DNA of 64,000 nucleotides from AWTP1-9 sp035703165 (lineage in GTDB: Bacteria; Bacteroidota; Bacteroidia; Chitinophagales; Chitinophagaceae), in assembly GCA_035703165.1 (NCBI GenBank), contig DASSYR010000025.1:1-64000 (forward strand), read 5' to 3'. The position numbers and the translations under genes were made by a program. This document shows positions 59,558-64,000 of this stretch, piece by piece. Positions within the stretch are counted from its first letter, which is position 1. Every line of letters starts with the position of its first letter. The notes below the pieces were generated by a model, which searched no databases, had not been told where the DNA came from, and saw only the letters and a program-made list of their open reading frames with translations.

Positions 59558-60637
59558 TTATTTATAGTTTATAATTTTTTGTGAAGCATTACCAGGAACA
59601 GGCTTGTAATAATTTACCAAATCAGATACAACAGTTTCGCAACGGTGCAAATAGTTTTTAATAAATGAGGGAGCCTCAATGCCGTGATTGATTTTTAATT
59701 CCTGGTTAGTTATAATTCTTGCCTCATCCCACAGGTTTTCCTCTATAAAGGATTGAATCAATTTACCACCTCCTTCAACAATAACAGATAGAATATTTAA
59801 TTGGTAGAGTGCTTCTGTTAACTGGGGAATAATTTTTTCGTTTTTATTTAACTGATGATATGCCAGGTTTCCCTTTTGCTCGTTTTTAATACCGTTAAAA
59901 ATAATTGTTTTTGATTTTTTATTAAAAACATTATGTGAATCTGGTAATTGTAAATTCATATCAATTACCAAGCGCATGGGGCTATTGCCAGGTACCAATC
60001 TGGTTGTTAATTCGGGATTATCATGCATGGCCGTGTTAGTGCCAACAAGTATGGATGCCTCTTCACTTCGCCATCTATGTACCAACCGATTGGTATAATG
60101 GTTACTTATTGATACTCTTGAATAATTAGAGTGTGCAATAAAACCGTCTGCTGTTTCGGCCCATTTTAAAATAATATAAGGTCTGTGCTTGGTATGAAAA
60201 GTAAAGAATCGTTTATTTAAATCTTTGCATGCTTCCCCTAATATTCCGGTTTCTACTTCAATACCTGAAGCTTTTAATTTTTGAATTCCCTTCCCATTTA
60301 CTTTTTCAGATGAATCCGGACAGCCGATTATAACTTTGGGTATTTTATTTTCGATGATCAGATCTGTACAAGGTGGTGTTTTGCCGTAATGGGCACAAGG
60401 TTCCAATGAAACATATAAGGTGCTTTTAGCCAGCAAATCGGCACGGTTGCCGCTGATTGTATTATTAATTGCATTTACTTCTGCATGCGGGCCTCCATAT
60501 TGTTGATGATAACCTTCGCCAATGATTAAATTATCATGCACGATTACGGCACCCACCATAGGATTGGGAGCTACCTTTCCTGCACCCAATTTTGCCAGTT
60601 CAATACAACGGTACATATATGTTTCATCAATAGTCAA
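59558..60637 (-). CDS. ribD: Bifunctional riboflavin biosynthesis deaminase/reductase RibD
   Basis: Converts the GTP-derived pyrimidine to 5-amino-6-(5-phosphoribitylamino)uracil, second and third steps of riboflavin synthesis. 359 residues: N-terminal deaminase with the zinc site HAEVNAI and PCAHYGKTPPC, and C-terminal NADPH reductase with the PYIILKWAETADGFI segment, EASILVGTNTAMHDNPELTTR and SVIVEGGGKLIQSFIEENLWDEARI. The start at 60637 is TTG, giving MTIDETYMYRCIELAKLG, which matches the family N-terminus; ATG 60616 would cut it short. A TATATTTG -7 element lies 18 bases upstream. Confidence 0.94.
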   Translation of the reverse strand: MTIDETYMYRCIELAKLGAGKVAPNPMVGAVIVHDNLIIGEGYHQQYGGPHAEVNAINNTISGNRADLLAKSTLYVSLEPCAHYGKTPPCTDLIIENKIPKVIIGCPDSSEKVNGKGIQKLKASGIEVETGILGEACKDLNKRFFTFHTKHRPYIILKWAETADGFIAHSNYSRVSISNHYTNRLVHRWRSEEASILVGTNTAMHDNPELTTRLVPGNSPMRLVIDMNLQLPDSHNVFNKKSKTIIFNGIKNEQKGNLAYHQLNKNEKIIPQLTEALYQLNILSVIVEGGGKLIQSFIEENLWDEARIITNQELKINHGIEAPSFIKNYLHRCETVVSDLVNYYKPVPGNASQKIINYK

Positions 60638-60655
60638 TAGTTACAGTTTAACAGG

Positions 60656-60663
60656 CAAATATA
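60656..60663 (-). promoter_or_regulatory. Putative -7 element (TATATTTG) of ribD
   Basis: Exact TAnnTTTG on the minus strand, 18 bases before the TTG at 60637. Drives the ribD-EamA-YigZ operon if functional; no TTTG -33 seen. Confidence 0.5.
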
Positions 60664-60742
60664 AGAAGTTGAAAATTGAACGTATCGGCGTAAATTTTTG
60701 AACAATGTTAAAGAACCAGGAAAAGTTTTACTACTTATGAAG

Positions 60743-60750
60743 TAAGTTTG
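60743..60750 (+). promoter_or_regulatory. -7 element (TAAGTTTG) of prmC
   Basis: Exact TAnnTTTG, four bases before the prmC ATG at 60755, so the predicted mRNA is leaderless. Confidence 0.55.
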
Positions 60751-60754
60751 TTTT

Positions 60755-61618
60755 ATGACTATTTTCCAGGCATATCAACAACTGGTAATACGGTTGACTG
60801 AAATTTATGATAACAGTGAGGCTGCAAATATTGCAGACCTGGTGATGGAGCATATTACCGGATGTAATCGGATTGACCGCATTGTTAACAAAGATTTTTC
60901 TTTATCAGTTCAAAAGGAAGAACGACTTAAAGAAATTACCACTCAATTGCTTGCTCACCGTCCCGTACAATATGTGTTGGGCGAGGCTTGGTTTGCCGGA
61001 ATGAAATTTTATGTAAATGAGAAAGTATTAATACCAAGACCAGAAACAGAAGAATTAATGGAATGGATTGTGTCCGACCATCGGTTATCAGTTGGAAATA
61101 CTAATCTTCGCATACTTGATATTGGTACAGGTAGTGGCTGCATACCGGTTGCGTTGAAAAAGAAGCTACCAAATGCTGAAGTAACAGCAATAGATGTTTG
61201 TACGGAAGCCTTACATATAGCTATTCAGAATGCAGGGATTAATGAAGTAGAAATTGATTTTCGAATTTTGGATTTTTTAAATAAAAGCAATTGGAATGGA
61301 TTAGGCCAATTTAATGTTATTGTAAGTAATCCCCCTTACGTAAAAAAAAGTGAAGCCAAAGAAATGCGTAAAAGTGTATTAGACTACGAGCCTTCCCTGG
61401 CATTATTTGTTCCAGACAATGATGCTTTAATTTTTTACCGGTATATAGCAGAATTTGCGAAGTTACATCTTAGGGATGGTGGCTCTGTATATCTTGAAAT
61501 TAATGAGTCATTAGGTCTTGAAGTAGCAAATCTCTTAACGGAGAAAGGCTTTAGTCATATTGAATTAAAAAAGGATATGCAAGGAAAGGAAAGGATGATA
61601 AAAGCCGGATTTAATTAG
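60755..61618 (+). CDS. prmC: Peptide chain release factor N5-glutamine methyltransferase PrmC
   Basis: Methylates the GGQ glutamine of release factors RF1 and RF2. 287 residues: N-terminal helical domain, the SAM-binding LDIGTGSGCIPVALKKKLPNAEVTAIDVC, and the catalytic NPPY in NVIVSNPPYVKKSEAKEMRKSVLDYEPSLALF. Normal length. The last eight bases overlap the end of the convergent exbD. It is divergent from the ribD operon. Confidence 0.95.
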   Translation: MTIFQAYQQLVIRLTEIYDNSEAANIADLVMEHITGCNRIDRIVNKDFSLSVQKEERLKEITTQLLAHRPVQYVLGEAWFAGMKFYVNEKVLIPRPETEELMEWIVSDHRLSVGNTNLRILDIGTGSGCIPVALKKKLPNAEVTAIDVCTEALHIAIQNAGINEVEIDFRILDFLNKSNWNGLGQFNVIVSNPPYVKKSEAKEMRKSVLDYEPSLALFVPDNDALIFYRYIAEFAKLHLRDGGSVYLEINESLGLEVANLLTEKGFSHIELKKDMQGKERMIKAGFN

Positions 61619-62009
61619 GGGTTACATTAGCAGTAACTTTGGCTCCGGCCTTTTTTGCTGCGTTTAACACTCTAAAAAATTCTCCATACATCGCAGCCGT
61701 ATCAGCATTAATGGTAATAACAGGAGTATCTAGTCCCAGACGTTTTGTTTCATTTTTTATGAGGGAGTCAATGGCAAACAAGGGAACTGGTTTCTGACCT
61801 ATATAAACGGTATGTTTATTGTCAATTGAAATGACAATGCTTTGCTTTGCTTTACTATCGCTTTTTCCTTTTGGTGTGTTTACTTTTACAATATTAGGAT
61901 TAGCTAGTGTAGAAACAATTAAAAAGAACAGAAGCAGAATAAATAAAATATCATTCAGCGCACTGGTATGCAATTGTGGCTTCTCTTTTAATCGTTTTCT
62001 AAAGTTCAT
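61611..62009 (-). CDS. exbD: ExbD/TolR-family biopolymer transport protein
   Basis: Component of the inner-membrane proton-driven motor that energises TonB. 132 residues: one N-terminal transmembrane helix (SALNDILFILLLFFLIVSTLA, with the conserved Asp in NDILF) and a periplasmic domain (VKVNTPKGKSDSKAKQSIVISIDNKHTVYIG ... PVITINADTAAMYGEFFRVLNAAKKAGA). It follows exbB after 112 bases on the same strand. Normal length. The last eight bases overlap prmC. ExbB/D here can serve the SusC receptors; TolQR function cannot be excluded. Confidence 0.9.
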   Translation of the reverse strand: MNFRKRLKEKPQLHTSALNDILFILLLFFLIVSTLANPNIVKVNTPKGKSDSKAKQSIVISIDNKHTVYIGQKPVPLFAIDSLIKNETKRLGLDTPVITINADTAAMYGEFFRVLNAAKKAGAKVTANVTPN

Positions 62010-62121
62010 TAGTGATTACTGATTGTTAAGTTTAATAAGTTAAAAGAATTATTAGTTAAAAAAGGTTGAATTGCCGATTGTTTATTACTTGTTTAAGACT
62101 ATTAACGGTATTTATCGCCCA

Positions 62122-62811
62122 TCAATGTGTAGGTTGATACAACACATCAATAAATTCGGCACTTGCACTTTCCATTTTATTTACCGTTTTATTTATTTGT
62201 GAATTAAGATAATTATAAGCTACATACGCCATCAAACCGATTATCAGACCTACTGCACTTGTTACCATTTTAGTATAAATACCGCCAGATATAACAGCCA
62301 GGTTATATTCATTCGTAATATTAATTCGCATAAATAACTGCACCATCCCTACGATGGTTCCTAAAAATCCGAACATAGGCGCAATGCCGGATATTACAGA
62401 TAAAACGCCTGTATTTTTTTCCAATTTATATACTTCCAGTTTGCCAACATTCTCCATGCTTTTTTCAATTGCTTCTATAGGCTTACCAATGCGTTGAATG
62501 CCTTTGTCAATAATTCGGGCCACAGGATTGTTTGTGTTTTTTGCCAGGGAACGAGCTGCTGTAACATTTCCACTCATAATGTGGTCTCGGATAATATTCA
62601 TAAAATTATCGTCAATTTTTGCAGCTTTGCTGATAGCAATCCATCTTTCCACAAAAACAAAAACTGCTATTACACTAAGTAATAACAGGGGAATCATAAT
62701 CCACCCTCCTTTCATCAGTAATTCAAACATATTAATCTCCTTACCGGTGCCCGAAATACTATTGGCCGTAGATTGGAGAGAGTCGGCAGCTTGTAAAAGA
62801 AAAAACTTCAT
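62122..62811 (-). CDS. exbB: ExbB/TolQ/MotA-family proton channel protein
   Basis: Proton-channel subunit working with ExbD. 229 residues: an N-terminal hydrophobic segment (about 30-55, GGWIMIPLLLLSVIAVFVFVERW), a cytoplasmic helical domain (MNIIRDHIMSGNVTAARSLAKNT), and the conserved pair of helices with GIAPMFGFLGTIVGMVQLF and KMVTSAVGLIIGLMAYVAYNYL. Typical MotA_ExbB domain; length normal. A TACATTTG -7 element lies 17 bases before its ATG. ExbB versus TolQ is not separable without genome context. Confidence 0.92.
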   Translation of the reverse strand: MKFFLLQAADSLQSTANSISGTGKEINMFELLMKGGWIMIPLLLLSVIAVFVFVERWIAISKAAKIDDNFMNIIRDHIMSGNVTAARSLAKNTNNPVARIIDKGIQRIGKPIEAIEKSMENVGKLEVYKLEKNTGVLSVISGIAPMFGFLGTIVGMVQLFMRINITNEYNLAVISGGIYTKMVTSAVGLIIGLMAYVAYNYLNSQINKTVNKMESASAEFIDVLYQPTH

Positions 62812-62828
62812 GAGTGTAAGTTTATTAA

Positions 62829-62836
62829 CAAATGTA
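62829..62836 (-). promoter_or_regulatory. Putative -7 element (TACATTTG) of exbB
   Basis: Exact TAnnTTTG on the minus strand, 17 bases before the ATG at 62811. Confidence 0.5.
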
Positions 62837-62939
62837 AACCAAACAGCTTTTAAACGGTTTTGTTTATAAAATATTATTTCCGGCCAAAAACCTGACCATT
62901 TTAATAAGTTGCCTCTAAAATAATATGTTAAAAAAGTAA

Positions 62940-62969
62940 AAAAGCGGTGCCTGAAACAGGCAACCGCTT
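62940..62969 (-). terminator. Intrinsic terminator after the SPFH-protein gene
   Basis: Nearly symmetrical hairpin: AAAGCGGT and GCCTG on one side pair with CAGGC and ACCGCTTT on the other, with a small bulge, and a T-run follows on the minus strand (TTTTTTACTTTTTT). It lies 17 bases past the stop at 62986. Confidence 0.78.
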
Positions 62970-62985
62970 TGCACAGTATTTTTTA

Positions 62986-63921
62986 TTATTTACCCGTTGT
63001 ACCAAGTGGTTTCATCATTAATGCCTGTATCTGCTTCATTGTTTTTTCCATGCCATCGCTGCTACCATCCAGGAATATTACATTACCCTTCCCGTATTCA
63101 GCAAAATTTTTAATAGCTTCCGTCCACATGCTGAAAAGGATTACATTGGTGTCCAAATTAGCCTGTTTCATTTGCTCTGCGGCCTCAGTCATACCTTTTG
63201 CAACTTCCTGGCGGAACAATGCTACCCCCTGTCCCCGTAATCTTGCGGCTTCTCTTTCGGCTTCTGCGGCAATTTTTATTGCATTACCTTCGGCTTCTGC
63301 GGATTTGGTTTTAGTAATAAGCAATGCCTGACCTTCATTTTCTGCAGCAGCTTTTAAATTATTACTTGCCACAACCTTGCTCATGCTGTCCATAATTACC
63401 TGGTCAAACGTAATATCATTTATTTGCAAGTCTTGCAGATGGTAGCCCCAGTTTTCGAGGGTTTGATCAATCTGATCTTTTACATATTCCACAATTTCTT
63501 TTCTCAATCCTAAAATTTCTGCTTGTCTTTTTGTAGCCACAAATGCCCGGATAGAGCCTTCAATGGTTCTGGTTAATGCCTGCATTAAATCTCTGTCTGC
63601 AATAAATTTAAAGGCCACCTTTTTAATCGTTTCTTCTGCCTGATCTAAAACAGAATACAACAACATGCTTTTAAAATAAACATTAGCCTGGTCTATAGTA
63701 ACGGCCTGAAATTCCAATTCAACAGACCGGTTTTGAATAGAAATTCTTTTAGTTACGTTTTCCAGAAGAGGAATTTTAAAATTTAATCCGGGGCCCGCAA
63801 GTCTGCGATATTTACCAAACATAGTTATTACCCCAATAAATCCTTGATTAATAGTAAAAAAACCACTCAGGGCAATAACAAAAGCTAAAAATACCCACCA
63901 ATATTGAAGGAATTGTTCCAT
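62986..63921 (-). CDS. SPFH/Band 7 (stomatin-like) membrane protein
   Basis: 311-residue membrane protein from ATG 63921 (a TTG at 63930 could add three residues). An N-terminal helix (residues 5-24, YWWVFLAFVIALSGFFTINQGF) anchors it; then the SPFH domain (GVITMFGKYRRLAGPGLNFKIPLLENVTKRISIQNRSVELEFQAVTIDQANVYFKSMLLYSV ... EIVEYVKDQIDQTLENWGYHLQDLQINDITFD), then an Ala/Glu-rich coiled-coil (TKSAEAEGNAIKIAAEAEREAARLRGQG). Stomatin/prohibitin-like proteins form membrane microdomain assemblies. No NfeD partner is seen next to it, and the upstream edge reaches the end of the window. Confidence 0.9.
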   Translation of the reverse strand: MEQFLQYWWVFLAFVIALSGFFTINQGFIGVITMFGKYRRLAGPGLNFKIPLLENVTKRISIQNRSVELEFQAVTIDQANVYFKSMLLYSVLDQAEETIKKVAFKFIADRDLMQALTRTIEGSIRAFVATKRQAEILGLRKEIVEYVKDQIDQTLENWGYHLQDLQINDITFDQVIMDSMSKVVASNNLKAAAENEGQALLITKTKSAEAEGNAIKIAAEAEREAARLRGQGVALFRQEVAKGMTEAAEQMKQANLDTNVILFSMWTEAIKNFAEYGKGNVIFLDGSSDGMEKTMKQIQALMMKPLGTTGK

Positions 63922-64000
63922 AGTTATCAAGTTTAATTTCAGCTAAAGTAATTAAAAAATGGGGAATGTTTTTAATCAACATTTTTTATAATATAAATAA

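Noticed and set aside
1..64000. tRNA, rRNA, tmRNA, RNase P RNA or SRP RNA genes; transposases or integrases
   Set aside because: I looked for conserved stretches and cloverleaf-like sequence by eye and saw none. A tRNAscan-SE and Rfam run would be the decisive test.

Overview
The window looks like a contiguous piece of chromosome from a member of the Bacteroidota, most likely family Chitinophagaceae or a close relative. The reasons are: two SusC/SusD outer-membrane nutrient uptake pairs, a fused lpxC-fabZ gene, the type IX secretion regulator porX, a short primary sigma factor of the Bacteroidetes kind, an RNA polymerase promoter signature of the TTTG / TAnnTTTG type in front of many genes, and moderately AT-rich DNA. 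I see no rRNA, tRNA, CRISPR array, transposase, integrase or phage gene. The family placement is a judgement from protein style, not from a search.

Layout. 1-5.2 kb: 3' part of metG, recQ and a copper-type P-ATPase. 5.3-7.3 kb: tsaE and alanine dehydrogenase. 7.3-10.4 kb (minus strand): a lipid A operon, lpxC-fabZ > lpxA > orphan ABC ATPase > small membrane protein. 10.8-12.3 kb: guaB, followed by a tandem REP-like repeat array. 12.7-15.8 kb: small poorly known genes, including a DinB-like protein, a hotdog-fold protein and a secreted Cys-rich protein. 15.8-19.3 kb (minus strand): rpoD, ffh, rpsP and rimM, the information-processing core. 19.6-25.9 kb: a START-like protein, an LptF/LptG permease, a Tat-signal Mn-type superoxide dismutase, an M20 peptidase and an S4 RNA-binding protein. 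26-31.2 kb (minus strand): acyl-CoA dehydrogenase, a membrane-anchored helix-hairpin-helix protein, a metallo-beta-lactamase-fold enzyme, a small conserved protein and porX. 31.4-38.7 kb: an HD phosphohydrolase and lpxD, then dprA, a PorE-like OmpA protein, queE and folD on the minus strand. 38.8-41.7 kb: a two-gene operon for an outer-membrane protein and a helix-hairpin-helix beta-barrel protein. 42-53.8 kb: two SusC/SusD loci. 53.9-58 kb: a DUF3467 protein, an Ldh2-type dehydrogenase, aspartate kinase and proline dehydrogenase. 58-60.6 kb (minus strand): ribD, an EamA transporter and a YigZ-type protein. 60.7-63.9 kb: prmC, then exbD, exbB and an SPFH protein on the minus strand.

How the genes fit together. 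Most are housekeeping: translation (metG, rpsP, rimM, ffh, prmC, tsaE), transcription (rpoD), nucleotide, folate, queuosine and riboflavin precursor synthesis (guaB, folD, queE, ribD), lipid A and LPS export (lpxC-fabZ, lpxA, lpxD, LptF/G), amino-acid catabolism (ald, proline dehydrogenase), and envelope energetics (exbB/exbD, which could power the SusC receptors). The type IX secretion theme appears twice: porX and a PorE-like OmpA protein. The accessory-looking parts are the repeat array with its neighbouring small genes, the SusC/SusD region (no glycoside hydrolase or ECF sigma gene beside it), and the operon at 38.8-41.7 kb, which I regard as the best candidate for something not yet described.

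Several start codons sit only three to five bases after a TAnnTTTG promoter element, which suggests leaderless mRNAs. An inverted-repeat operator overlaps the acyl-CoA dehydrogenase promoter. A structured intergenic segment lies between 23.5 and 23.7 kb. All functional names rest on motifs I recognised by eye; no database search was run.
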